Assembly: GCA_021234155.1 (NCBI GenBank)
Contig: JAJEKV010000086.1
Coordinates: 1,302,001-1,366,000 of the forward strand
Direction: 5' to 3'
DNA length: 64,000 bases
Origin: Isoetes taiwanensis
Taxonomy: Eukaryota > Streptophyta > Lycopodiopsida > Isoetales > Isoetaceae
This document shows, piece after piece, positions 10,235 to 20,976 of this stretch. The notes beneath the pieces were generated by a model. It saw only the letters and a list, made by a program, of their open reading frames with translations, did no database searches and had not been told where the DNA came from. A program made the translations under genes and the position numbers. Each line of letters opens with the position of its first letter. Position 1 is the first letter of the stretch.

Positions 10235-11265
10235 TTAAAAAAAAGGACACGTCGTTTGGAACCGAAACATCGTTATAAACCTCGTTCAACGAAAATTACA
10301 GACGTCGTATAAAAAAAAGATTGCTAATAATAATAACTTAATTAAAAAAGGACACGTCGATATAAACCAAAAACGTCGTCAAATGAAAGCATAGGGCGGG
10401 CTCTAGAATAGGTATAGCTTAACTGTCCAAATCCGGTACTGACAACAAATTAATTGTCGTGGCGGTCACATTCTGTATGGACTCATTATGGAGGTATGCA
10501 AATTGAATATCTCGAACTCGAAATTCAAGGTGAGTAGGATATGTTATATTAAGGTGATTTATTTCTTTGAAGGATCTATCTTGTGCCACCACAATATAGA
10601 TAAAAAACATAAGTAATAAAACAAATAGATCTAAGTTGGTAACTTAATAAAAAAAAAAAAAGACACGTCGGTATACACATTGGCGTCGTTATAAACGTCG
10701 TTTAACGACTATTACAGAATGCTCATTCGTCATTCCCGCAAATACGGCCCACCTCTTTTCTCTGCTCTGTTTATGCAGATCGAATATTGTAGCTCCGATC
10801 CATCGGTGAAAAGCTGTTTTTAATCATCTAAGTTCGTCGAAAGATAAAAAATTTGAGTTTGATTTCTACATTTTCTATCACAAAAATGTCTGGAGGTGGA
10901 GGCAAACCGGACTTTCAACATCCTGTTCAAGAGACTTCACGAGTTAGATTACTGCATAAATGACAGCCCTCCACTGGGTAACAATCCTTCTTTGTATAAT
11001 AATTATAATTATAATAATAACTTATAATTATAACTTAATAAAAAAACAAGGCACGTCGTTTAACACAAAGACGTCGTTATGGACGTCGGTCAACGACTAT
11101 AACAGACTATAACAAATAGATCTAAGTTGCTAACTTAATTAAAAAAAAAAAGGACACGTCGGTATACACATTGACGTCGTTATGGACGTCGTTTAACGAC
11201 TATTACAGACGTCGTTAAACGGCGTTCACGCCGTTAAACGGCGCCTCAGAACTTTTTTTATAGAA
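10235..11265. repeat. Subterminal palindrome cluster 4 (five degenerate ~80-bp units)
   Basis: A unit of the form TAACTTAAT(A)nGGACACGTCG followed by GACGTCG...TTTAACGAC and TTACAGA recurs at about 10235, 10335, 10640, 11030 and 11130. It ends with stacked palindromes at 11200-11235 (CGTCGTTAAACGGCG, CGCCGTTAAACGGCG). Two more half-degenerate sites occur at about 11800 and 11845. It could be the right end of one element, the left end of a second, or both. Confidence 0.65.
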
Positions 11266-11559
11266 AAGCGGGGGCGGCTTTTCCGCCGCCTAGTTTTTTG
11301 TTCTAAGTTTATTTGGAGGAGCGTGCCGTGGCGATTTTTGGCGCGGATCATCCTTGCGGTCCTTTCCAAGCTTCAAGCAAGCATCCAAAGGTATTTCAAT
11401 GGATCAATCAACTCTATTTTTTAATTAGGCTTGTTGTTTGATAGATTTAGGGCTTCTTGTTTTTTCTTGTTTGTTTTCAATCCATCCTATTTCTATCCTC
11501 CTCTTCTTTCCATCCTTGTTTTTCTTCAATCCATTTAGCCTCTTCTTAGTATGAATCGA

Positions 11560-11785
11560 ATCCTCCTCCTTGTTCTTCCAATCTTATTCCAATCATTGGT
11601 TTTTTCCTTCTAATCTTAGTTCTTCCAATCTTCTATTCATTTTCTTCTTCTTCTTCTTCATCACTTTCTCATTCTATTCAATCTTTCTTTCCTATCTCCC
11701 TTTTTCTTCTTCTTCTTCTTCTATTTCTTCTTCTTCTATTTCTTCTTCTTCTTCCTCTTCTATTTTTTTTTTTTTTCCATGGAAG
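11560..11785. repeat. TTC-rich pyrimidine microsatellite
   Basis: The plus strand is a run of TTC/TTCTTT repeats with almost no purines between about 11640 and 11780. The open frame across it (Ser/Phe only) is a repeat by-product. Confidence 0.8.
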
Positions 11786-12190
11786 AAGGGGGGACGTCGT
11801 TGAAAGACGAGGCCCATTCTTCCTCTATTTTTTTATTACAAGAAGGGGACGTCGTTGAAAAAGATCCAGGCCCCTTCTTTTATGTTCTTCTTTTTTTTTT
11901 TTTTTTTTTTTTATATGTCAATATATAGTTCTTTTTAATTAACAATGTAAATAGTTTTAATGGCAATGATCTTTTTAACGTGAATGGTCTTTTTTGTTTT
12001 TTTTTTTTTTATTTCTTTATTTATGTAAGTTTTCTAATTATTGAATGCCTTTATTTTTTGCATGTACACTAATAACAAAATCGTCGGCTCTTGGAAATCG
12101 TTTTTTAAATTTCGAAGACATTCTAGGTAAGAATTTGAGTTTGAGTAGGAGAATAAAATTTTAATGTTTTATTCAGGTTAAAAAAAAAAA

Positions 12191-12525
12191 CTTGGGGAGA
12201 CTTGGACAGGGCATGGTCGGCTCCGCCTTTGAGTGGAGAAGACTAGGTGTTCGGGGTCCAAGCTCACCGATTTACTCTTGTAATTTTATTGATTAATGTA
12301 TTTAGATTAGAAAAAATTGGGGAGACTTGGACAAGGGCATGGTGGGCTCCGCCTTTGAGTGGAGAAGACTAGGTGTTCCGGGTCCAAGCTCACCGGTTAC
12401 TCTTGTTAATTTATTGATTAATGTATTTAGTTTAGAAAAAAATTGGGGAGACTTGGACAAGGGCATGGTCGGCTCCCACCTTGAGTGGAAAAGACTAGGT
12501 GTTCGGGTCCAAGCTCACCGCTCTA
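12191..12525 (+). repeat. Three tandem copies of a ~115-bp element-internal motif
   Basis: TTGGGGAGACTTGGACA followed by GGGCATGGTCGGCTCC, GAGTGGAGAAGACTAGGTGT and CCAAGCTCACCG recurs at about 12193, 12318 and 12442. The core matches the motif at 5134-5312. This ties the sequence left of the LINE to the CACTA-like family. Confidence 0.75.
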
Positions 12526-12757
12526 CTCTTTTTTTTTTTTTATTAATATATCAATAAATAAAAATCTTTACGGGATTGGACAAGGGCAGGGTTTTTGAAA
12601 AAAATTGCATTATTGATTTTCGGGTTTCTAGTTAAGAATGTTGTTTTTTTTAAAATGTTAGGGATGTCAAAGAAACACTGATGTGGAGTGGTTAAGAGCA
12701 AGAAAAAATTTCAATAGTTGGTTTTTAAAAAAAAATTAAAAGGGAAACTAACTCTTA

Positions 12758-12772
12758 AGAAAGTAGGTAAAG
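12758..12772 (+). repeat. LINE target-site duplication, 5' copy
   Basis: AGAAAGTAGGTAAAG is found here and again at 32527-32541, directly after an A run. A 15-bp direct repeat next to a poly(A) tail is the signature of L1-type insertion. The copies define the LINE as 12773-32526. Confidence 0.9.
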
Positions 12773-12795
12773 GGAAATTAGAGGATTTGGGATAG

Positions 12796-14265
12796 AAATC
12801 CAAGGCTTCTTTCAGGTTGGTTAAAATATGGGAGGAGGCTGATGACCATGTTATTGAAAATTTCCGCAGGGAATTCAGGAGCAAAAGGCCTACTTTCGAC
12901 AATGACACTCTTAAAGATGTGGACATGGAGTATATAGCTTACCAGTACCCCCTCGAAGCGACTAATAAATGTGAGATACAGGATAGCAATGGCTATTTCC
13001 ATCCAATTGAAGCGGGCACATGTGAGTGTACCAACTGTAACATGCTTTCAAGAAAGAACCTGGACAAGAACAGAACGAAAATCTCTGATCAAATGCTGAA
13101 GTCCTCGGTTCCAGTTATGGGTAAATACGACAAGATCAATGGTAAATCTTATAAGAATGCTTTGCTTTCTAATCCTTCTGATTCTAGTACTGTTTCTAAT
13201 AAGGAAAGTGAGGACCTTCTTGATTTGGATGCTATTAATGATAACTCTGCTATTATTAGAAATTCTAAGCACGGTATTCTGATCCACTTCCCCCAAAAGT
13301 GCCCTTCTATAGGGGAGGTTAAGTATTGGATAACTAAATCTCAGGCCATCCCCATTCTGTCCATTCTCAAACTGGATCAAAAAACACTCCAAATTATTTG
13401 TAGGGAGGAAAGGAATGTGAACCATATCCTTTCCAGAAAAATCCATTCTATTCTTGGGGCGATGGTGTATCTGATGAAATGGGATCCGAATTATGTTCCG
13501 GGGGATTTTTCGACAGTTGCAACTACCACATGGATTTCCAGTACTAATCTCCCTCCTGGTTTTTGGACTGTCTCTCATTTGAACGCCATTGCAAGTAAAT
13601 TGGGGGAGGTCATACAAATCTCCATCCCCCAAACCAGTACCCCGGCTGTCTGCATTCAGAAGAAAATTCACTCCCCCTGGGTGGATAAAATCCCCTGCAA
13701 GATTAGCAGCTCTAAATTTATTGATCTCCAAATATCCTATTCTAAAGAGCCTGTGGCTAATATCCAGAGGGAGACAATAAATAATAGGGGTAAAGAAAAA
13801 GTTAAGGATAACATCCCTGATCAGAAGCATCAGGTCTGGAGACCTAAAAGCAGAAGTGTAGGGGAAAAAGGGGAGGGAAGCGGCAGTAACAAGGAAATCA
13901 TGGTGATTCAAGATCCCATCCCTCCTTCTCTACCTATCCCTAATCTTCAGGGGATCGACCAAGAAGGCAGAATTATTGTGCAATTCCCTCCCAAGCTTCT
14001 TATCTGCATTGACCCCATTAACTTTGTGGCTTCCTCCATAAGTACCAGTGGGCAGGTGGTTCCTAACACATGGCCCATGGATATGGATATGAATGAAGAA
14101 TCCGAAAATTCTGACCAGGACCTAGATCAGGATCAATTTCAGAACTGGGAATGGAATCTTGTTACTAGAAGAAGAAAGAAGGGAAAAGGAAACGAGAAGA
14201 AAATGATCATGGGACCACCCAGAAGGTCTCCAAGGAAAACCAAACCCCCAGTTAAATGGACATAA
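12796..14265 (+). CDS. LINE ORF1 (nucleic-acid-binding, DUF4283-like), probably 5'-truncated
   Basis: The frame is open from 12796 (after the TAG at 12793) to the TAA at 14263-14265. There is no ATG before 12925, and the residues upstream of it look coding, so the N-terminus is probably truncated. Early on there is a cysteine motif, GYFHPIEAGTCECTNC (12991-13038), which has a counterpart in ORF2. The middle (about 13260-13660) matches the plant L1 ORF1 pattern: ILIHFP, LKLDQKTLQIICREE, VYLMKWDPNY, then LPPGFW and IASKLGEVIQI. The C-terminus is basic (RRRKKGKGNEKK, PRRSPRKTKPPVKW). Proteins of this type bind LINE RNA. The stop overlaps the ORF2 start by 10 bp, suggesting coupled translation. 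Confidence 0.75.
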   Translation, partial: KSKASFRLVKIWEEADDHVIENFRREFRSKRPTFDNDTLKDVDMEYIAYQYPLEATNKCEIQDSNGYFHPIEAGTCECTNCNMLSRKNLDKNRTKISDQMLKSSVPVMGKYDKINGKSYKNALLSNPSDSSTVSNKESEDLLDLDAINDNSAIIRNSKHGILIHFPQKCPSIGEVKYWITKSQAIPILSILKLDQKTLQIICREERNVNHILSRKIHSILGAMVYLMKWDPNYVPGDFSTVATTTWISSTNLPPGFWTVSHLNAIASKLGEVIQISIPQTSTPAVCIQKKIHSPWVDKIPCKISSSKFIDLQISYSKEPVANIQRETINNRGKEKVKDNIPDQKHQVWRPKSRSVGEKGEGSGSNKEIMVIQDPIPPSLPIPNLQGIDQEGRIIVQFPPKLLICIDPINFVASSISTSGQVVPNTWPMDMDMNEESENSDQDLDQDQFQNWEWNLVTRRRKKGKGNEKKMIMGPPRRSPRKTKPPVKWT

Positions 14266-16166
14266 ATCTTAAGGGTATTACCTGGAACCTGCAGGGCATT
14301 AATTCTAATATGAAAAGAGGAAGGGTGAAGGTTTGTCTTGCTTCTATGAATTTAGACTTCATTTTCTTCCAAGAGCACAAGATCCATGATGATAGTATTG
14401 ATAATATAATTAGAGAAGTGTTGCCTAATAATTTTAATCAGTGGTCTCTAAAAGCAAACAATTCTTCGGCAGGTATTTCTATTGCTTGGCATAATAGGAT
14501 TAATCTAAGTGATATTCAGATGATGCATGATAGTAGTAAGAGGTGGCAAATTTTACACGGCAATATAGGGAACAATAGGATTGCTTTTGTGAACATCTAT
14601 GCCTATCATCAGCCGGCTGAGAGGGCTCAGCTCTGGAATATTATAACTAATGGTTTGAATAGTATCCCTTATGATGAGATCATAATGGGGGGTGATTTTA
14701 ATATGGTAACTCATGAGTATATGAGGAGTGCTAATTTCAGAGCCCTTAGCGGGGAAGAGAATGATAAATGGATGACTTTGCTCACAAATCACCACCTAAA
14801 TTTGGCAAGAGTGGTCCCTCATTCCTATAGCTGGAATAATCACAGAATCCAGCCTATCTGCTGTCTTCATGATAGGTTTTACCTTAGTGAATCCTTATGG
14901 AACAGCAGCTCTAGAGTCTCCAATCTCTCGAATTACACTATCTCTGATCATTATCCCCAGCTTATTAATATTAATGCCAACAATAATCAGAGGAAAAGGA
15001 ATTCCTATTTTAAGCTTAATACTAATCTGCTGGATCAAGATGATTTCATTACCAGGTTAGCTCAGGTGTTGGATATGGAAGATAAGCCCAGTAATGAACT
15101 CGGGTGGATGGATTGGTGGGTTAAGACCTCCAAAAATATAAAGAATTGGTTAAAAGTATGGGGGAAGGAGATCTACCAGAAAGAGACTATTCACCTGCAA
15201 GAGTTGAGAAATCAGTATGGTATAGCTCAAGGCCAGAATAAGGAGAATCTTAAAATTCAGATTGAAAGGGAAGAAATCAGGATTGCAAAGGGTTGGAAGA
15301 CTAAAGCCAAAGTCAAAGAGCTAAGGGAAGATGAGAGGGCCAACTCCAAATATTTCTTCATTAAGGCAAAAGGGAGGATTAAGAAGAATCATATATATAG
15401 TGTTCTCTGGGAGGGTAATAATATTGTTGAGGACAATCATCTCAAAGAGGCTGCTAAGGAGCATTTTATCAGAATTATGGGTACTATCAGGGACACAAGC
15501 TATCAAGACATTCATAACTTCATTGATATTCAGGCCAGAGTTACTAACGCCATGAACAACAGCATGTCTAGACCTTTCAACAATGAGGAAATCTTTAAGG
15601 TGCTAAATGAAATGGAAAATGGCAAAACTCCGGGACCGGATGGCCTCCCTGCTGAATTCTTCAAGAAGGCATGGGGGCTTTTGGGTAATTTTGTGGTTTT
15701 CATTGCTAATGAATTCTTACTAACCAAAGGTTTGGACTGCAGGATCAATACTAGCCTTATTGCTCTCATACCTAAAAATGACATGCCCATCTCCTTTTCT
15801 GATTATAGGTCTATCTCACTTTCCAATGTGCTCTACAAGCTTATTTCAGGTTCAATTGCAGCTAGAGTCAAGCCTATCCTTGATGAGATCATAAGTAAGA
15901 CACAAAGTGCCTACTTGAAAGGGAGATACATTTTGGACAATGTTGCAGCAGCATCTCTAGGGATCAGTTGGGCCAAGGAAACTAAACAAAACATAGGGCT
16001 TCTGAAATTGGACATCACTAAAGCCTTCGACACAGTAAGTTGGAAATTTTTGCAAGTATGTAGCCGGAGTTTAGGATTTTCGGAAGAGGTAATTTCTATT
16101 TTCATGGCTATTCTGAAAAACTCAAGATCAGCTGTCCTAATCAATGGGGAATGCAGTCCCTTCTTT
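14256..16166 (+). pseudogene. LINE ORF2, 5' part: AP endonuclease and N-terminal reverse transcriptase
   Basis: It starts with ATG at 14256, overlapping the end of ORF1. The endonuclease domain occupies about the first 240 residues, with ITWNLQGI, FFQEHK, MGGDFNM and SDHYP marking catalytic positions. This nuclease nicks target DNA to prime reverse transcription. The RT domain begins near 15560 (GKTPGPDGLPAEFFKKAW), followed by LIALIPKND, SDYRSISLSNVLYKL, SAYLKGRYILDNV and LKLDITKAFDTV. The frame reaches INGECSPFF and then enters the LTR of the inserted chromovirus at about 16167. The YADD box is missing, so the enzyme is dead. Confidence 0.9.
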
Positions 16167-16413
16167 TTAGGCGTTCGGCATAATATAGCCCTAACACGTA
16201 TATTATAATGCCCGTCACCGCATACATGTCACAAGTGACATGTACTTGAGAGTAGGACAACGTTGCACCTAGGAGCTAAAGGTTGCACCTAGGGGGCAAC
16301 CTTGGATGTTGGGTATGTAATTAAACATACACAACAAAAGGTTCCTTTGTTCATCCATTTCCAAATGGCTTAAAGCCATTTGCCCATGTGGATGCCCTAA
16401 CCTAGATAGGGTC

Positions 16414-16421
16414 TATATAAG
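16414..16421 (+). promoter_or_regulatory. TATA box 1 of the 5' LTR
   Basis: TATATAAG lies in GGTCTATATAAGGGC, followed by CTAAAACCCTAG and a pyrimidine-rich stretch, as in plant LTR core promoters. The same site is conserved at 28130-28137 in the 3' LTR. Confidence 0.65.
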
Positions 16422-18367
16422 GGCTAAAACCCTAGACCCTAGCTCTCCTTTCACTTTGCCAATTAGGGTTTTCTAGAGCTTCCTTTCCTCTTTTCGCATT
16501 CGAGGGCCTTTCCTGGGCCAATTCGCCAAGGTAAGGCTTCGAAATCGCATTGCCAGCTCGAAAAGTCGGATTTGCACAACAAAGTTGCCGAGTAGCAATT
16601 TGTCTTCGCAAGATCGGGAGCATGGACGCCCGAGGATCGGGAGCAAGCCAAGGAGCGGTATCTAGTTGTTCATTTGTGCAAAACCGTCTTTAGGCGTGGC
16701 AATATGCGGTTTAGTATGTTAGATCATCTCTCGAAGCCTTGTAGATCCCTAGATCACGAGACTCTAACGAATGAACCTAACATTGGATGTTAAGTAGATA
16801 GATTGATATGATTCTCTATGATCTACGTTACGTGATATTGCATGTATTCCACTCTGTGATCTCCTTGTTGTGGGAAGGGGGTAGAGACCTAAAAGGTCGC
16901 GGTAGAAGATGCTCCTAGCATAGCACCTTAGTTCCCACATAATTGCGGCCCGCGGGTGAGCCCACGGGTGTGGGTGAAGGGGCAAGGCCGGTTGATAAGG
17001 AGGAACTTGTCTCATCGCGGACTGACCCCCTCACGGTAGTAAAGCCTATCGGGGGTCTTTCTTTGGCTAGGCTTAATGGCTTGTCCTTTGCGTGTGGGCA
17101 AGGCATGAGCTCGACACTGTGGGGTGGTGGATATGACCTTCGGTGAGTTCAAGTCGAATAAGGGCGGTGGCCCTCTAGCCGCTGCGATGAGCATGGATAC
17201 CTGAGGAGGAGAGGCAGCTCTCTTCCCCGCCTCATCGGGGTTGGGGAGATGCAACCCAGCAGTAGTAGCCCCTCGGCTATTCACGGCCAGTCTACGGCCA
17301 AGTCCCAACACTTTTCAGCCTACCGCAAAGTGTGCGGGAGGGGCGGATGGAGTGGACTACCCTAAGCCATGTTCTATGCCAGCCAAATCCATTGCCATGA
17401 ATTAAATGCGCAATGAACTCGAGGCCTAGCCGTCGGTCATCCCCTTGAGTCCCGAGCCCCGGTAGGATCTTTCCTTTGTATTATTGTTATGAAGGTATTG
17501 GCCGACTCTCGTGATGTTGCTATTGTTATGGTGATTGTGTCATTATATTATTAGTTGTGCTCACGTTTGTTTGTTACGCTTCCAGCAGATAGGTCGATCC
17601 GATGGAAGACGGATGAATGACACATCCACTCTTCCCTTGCTGGCTCTGCCCCCATGGGAGTGGAGTCAGGTGGATGGCCCCTGTCAGGCAGCTGCCAGGG
17701 GGAATGCTCCTCCTTCGAATACGATGCGGGCATCGATAAGGAGTAGGGGACGCGTCCAGGTGGACAGAGCATGATCTTGGTATCCAAGATCGAAAGAACG
17801 GGCCATTTTTCCTTAGGACTAACAAAGATTCGAGTCTTGGGGTATAGCCACCCAAGCAAGAGCTCGAACAATTGGGAAAATTTCCAATTTTTGGGTAGAT
17901 TTTAGCTCCATGATAGGTTGGTAGTGAAGTGTAGCATCTTTCCCAACCTAAATTGTCAAAAACAGTCGACCCCTCACAGAGTGCGCCCAAAGACCATTCG
18001 GGGTTCAAGAACCGATTCCACCCAAAGACTTGTGTGTGAGTGGTTGACCTCGGTTGACCTAATTAGTTGTTCCAATTAATTAAACTAATGGTGTAATTTG
18101 GCTTAATTCCTTAGTTCTAGACAGGTTTGTATTTTATAACATTAAGAAACTCCCTGTAAATTATAAAGTAGCCTCAAAAGCGAGCCGACCCCCTCACGAG
18201 TGCGCCTGGACTCTTTCGGTTGGTAATCCAACTGCCCAAAGACTGTGTGAGTGGTGGGTGTTTTAGAGTATGGTGAACCCAAATGAATGCCTCGTACCTT
18301 CGCTAATGCCCTAGTTTGTTTTTTTCCCCATATGAATTGCAGGTCCCAACCCTAAATTCCACCTCAC

Positions 18368-18375
18368 TATAAATA
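18368..18375 (+). promoter_or_regulatory. TATA box 2 of the 5' LTR
   Basis: TATAAATA in CTCACTATAAATAGAAAA is conserved at 30059-30066 in the other LTR. It lies about 2 kb downstream of TATA box 1 and just before the Arg/Glu-rich frame, so the LTR may carry two start regions. Confidence 0.5.
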
Positions 18376-18565
18376 GAAAATTAGGGTTTCCATTTTACCC
18401 CACCTTTCAGGAGAACAACGCCCAAGAAGACGACATCTCCGCGCCAAAGCTCAAACCCACAAACAAAAGCATGGCACGGATTTAACAGATCGCCCGCAAG
18501 GTTATGCCACCCGGTTATGTGAGCGCCAGAGCGCAGCCGTCCCTGTAAGGCCGCGACGGAGGCAA

Positions 18566-19420
18566 GTGCGACGGGGAAGAGGAGGCACCGTTGAACCACC
18601 TAACCCTAACCCTCAAGAGCGTGAAAGTGGATCGGAGCACCTTGATCGGGAGGGACGACGCGGCGCGGAACCGGTGAGGAGCTGGGCCGAGGGAGATTTT
18701 CGGGATAATGAGGAACCAGAGCCGGAACCAAGAAGAAGAAGAGGGAAAGGGAAGAAGGCGAGCCGAGGGAAATCCAAGGCGGAGGCCGGAAGGAAAAGGA
18801 AGAACTAAGAAAGAGGAGGGAGGAGAAGGAACGTAAGAGGGAAGAAAGGAGGAAGCGCAAAGAGGAGCGGGAGAAGGTGAGGGCGGAGAAAGGTAAGGAC
18901 CCTAAGTGCCTGAGGAGAAGCCAAGAAGAAGAAGACACGGGCCGCTGGAGTGACCATACAGAGCCGGATCTCCGAGAAGCTCCCCATCTTCGGCCCGGAC
19001 CTAACCCGAGGAGGGAGCGGAGGACACGAACCGAGAGACTTCGGCCCTTCAAACCCAATACTGGAGGATGAAGACTCGTGGGTACGCAATCGCCTATCCT
19101 AAATGGCCGCCGGGCTAGCACCCCAAATGACAAAGACTCAAGAAACCAAGGCAGAGGGAGTCCTATACTGGAAGCCGGACTTGAAGTACCGAGTTGAGCT
19201 AAAGGAGTATACCGCTGCATACGAAAATGCACGAAGAATATTCCAAATACCACGAAGAACAATGGTAGTGAAGACCACCGAGGGAGGTCGCCAACTAAGA
19301 AGAACACGCTGGAAGCTTCCACCTAAACAGCCAACCCTCCAAGAAGCCGGCGAAAAGGCCGGCGGACTCAAAATTCAGCGAGGGCGCCCAAGAAATCAAG
19401 CACTTCCAGCAGAGCTATGA
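18566..19420 (+). other. Arg/Glu-rich coding-like stretch inside the LTR
   Basis: Plus-strand frames at 18566-18808, 18877-19071 and 19103-19420 are rich in Arg, Glu and Lys (for example GEGRRGAEPVR-like and RRRRGKGKKAS stretches) and are separated by stops. The matching 3' LTR segment (30500-31140) shows the same composition. Similar charged frames recur in the leader at 20977 and 22381. This might be a gag-like N-terminus caught in the LTR, or low-complexity sequence. I recognise no domain. Confidence 0.3.
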
Positions 19421-19788
19421 CTTCCTCATTCCCGAGCCCCTTTGCACGCTTAACGAGGGAGATTTTGCGGGAGTTGACCCATCCAAGCGGGTCACGAGGA
19501 CGACATGTTGCTCGTGACTGCAGGGAGGCGCCGGAGCAAGCACATCGCACATTACTGAAGACTCATTGCGTGTGCTCAACACGCTAAGAGAGTGACTTGT
19601 ATGCCCAAAGATATTAGACTAGCTCGGTTTATTAAGAAGGAGGGCCCCTGAACTATTGTAAATGACCTTTTCTTTGGTATAAATCTATAATTTTGATAAA
19701 TAAATAAGTCAAATCGAGTTAAATAGGGTGTATTGCCGAATTCTACATTTAGAAATAGCAAAGTTCGGAACAAACCAGGCATTTTGAC

Positions 19789-20285
19789 CCCACCCCTCAC
19801 AGAGTGCGCCCCAACCCATTCGGTTTGCAAACCGATCCCACCCTGGCGCCTTTGTGTGAGTGGTTGAGCATGGTTTGGTGCCAAATCTTGCCTAAATGCA
19901 GAAAGTAGGTATACTATTCGACCTAACTCATCCCAGTTAGTAGGAATTGACCCCTAATCTGTCCAAATTAGCCAACGCCGAGTCAAATGGAGCTCCACCC
20001 CTCACAGAGTGCGCCCAAACCCATTTGGTTTGGAATCCGATTCCACCCCCGGGCGACTGCAGGTGAGTGGTCGAACCCCAAACTCCACCACAACTTGCCC
20101 AAATAAGGCGAGTAAAGGCTCAATCCTATCTATCTCGATGAGATATCGAGGATTATGTCTTTAGTTCTCTAGTTTAGCATCATTAGTGACCTAAACAACA
20201 GCCCACCCCTCCGCAGTGCGCCCCAACCGGCCTTCGGGTTTGCAAACCGATCCCACCCTGGCGACTGAAAGAGTGGTCTCGTCCG
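19789..20285 (+). repeat. Three copies of an ~80-bp palindrome-containing leader motif
   Basis: CACCCCTCACAGAGTGCGCC, then a stem-like CGGTTTGCAAACCG, then GATCCCACCCTGGCG and GAGTGGT, occurs at about 19789, 19997 and 20200, spaced about 205 bp. Two relatives are inside the LTR (17965 and 18185; 3' LTR copies at about 29665 and 29880). A third TATA-like site (TATAAAGG, about 20432) follows. The leader therefore looks like an expanded copy of an LTR segment. Confidence 0.65.
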
Positions 20286-20976
20286 AATTGATCCAAGTTG
20301 TCCTTAGGCGAACCAAAATCATTGCTTAAGGACCCTTAGGAGCATTTCCAAGCTCGGTTAGCCTATAAATCATACCTCTAGACCCCGAGGAAAGTCGAGA
20401 ATTGCAAACCTAAAATTTTCCCAAAATTAGGGTTTTGCCTATAAAGGGGAACCAAGTGTCATTTGCACCTTCCAACCTCGCTCTCTGCTCCAAGCCGATT
20501 TCCCGGGATCCTTAGGGCGCTTCGCATCCGTCTGTCATCCCCGGCTCCTCGGTGCTCATGGCCACTTCTTCATTCAAGCGATGGTGCGCCACGTACTCAT
20601 GTGGTGAAGGCGACATCGAATCATTTTCAAGTGTCTTCCGAAGGAACTTGACATTGAGGCCACCATCAACGCCACTCCTTCTACGAGAACATCATGTCCG
20701 AAGTTCCACGCTAAGATAGGACCCTTTTGGTAGAACTCCCACCTTGTGTAGGGTATTTTGCACCTAACACCGCCCTCAAGTCAGCCTCGCAAGATATCCC
20801 GGATGTAGATAAGTACTTAGAGAATAAAGCGATCCGCCTTCCCAACTACATGTCCATCTCTGTCCAATAGGAGGAGGTACTTCTCCTATCTACCGGTGTG
20901 AGCCATCTTTCTATCTCTTGAGGTCAAACCCGGATAGGGGAACCCTCTGCGACCTTTAGAAGTTGAACCCATAGCC

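Larger units (their letters stand above)
16167..19440 (+). repeat. 5' LTR of the chromovirus (~3.3 kb)
   Basis: It pairs with 27880-31170 over its whole length. AT-rich blocks are virtually identical, while CG-rich runs differ by substitutions and indels. It contains two TATA boxes (16414 and 18368), two copies of an ~80-bp CTCACAGAGTGCGCC motif (about 17965 and 18185) and an Arg/Glu-rich frame near its 3' end. The 5' terminus is degenerate (TTAGGCGTTC against TGTGACGTTC in the 3' copy). No primer-binding site was recognised downstream. Confidence 0.8.

Noticed and set aside
11570-11803. 77-codon Ser/Phe frame
   Set aside because: Translation of a TTC-rich pyrimidine tract.
13048-13911. Long minus-strand open frame (287 codons) opposite LINE ORF1
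   Set aside because: It is the antisense of a well-supported ORF1 with family-specific motifs on the plus strand, and has no domain of its own.
17768-17790. TCTTGGTATCCAAGAT as a primer-binding site
   Set aside because: It is a palindrome inside the LTR, is repeated in the 3' LTR, and does not match the tRNA-Met site TGGTATCAGAGC.
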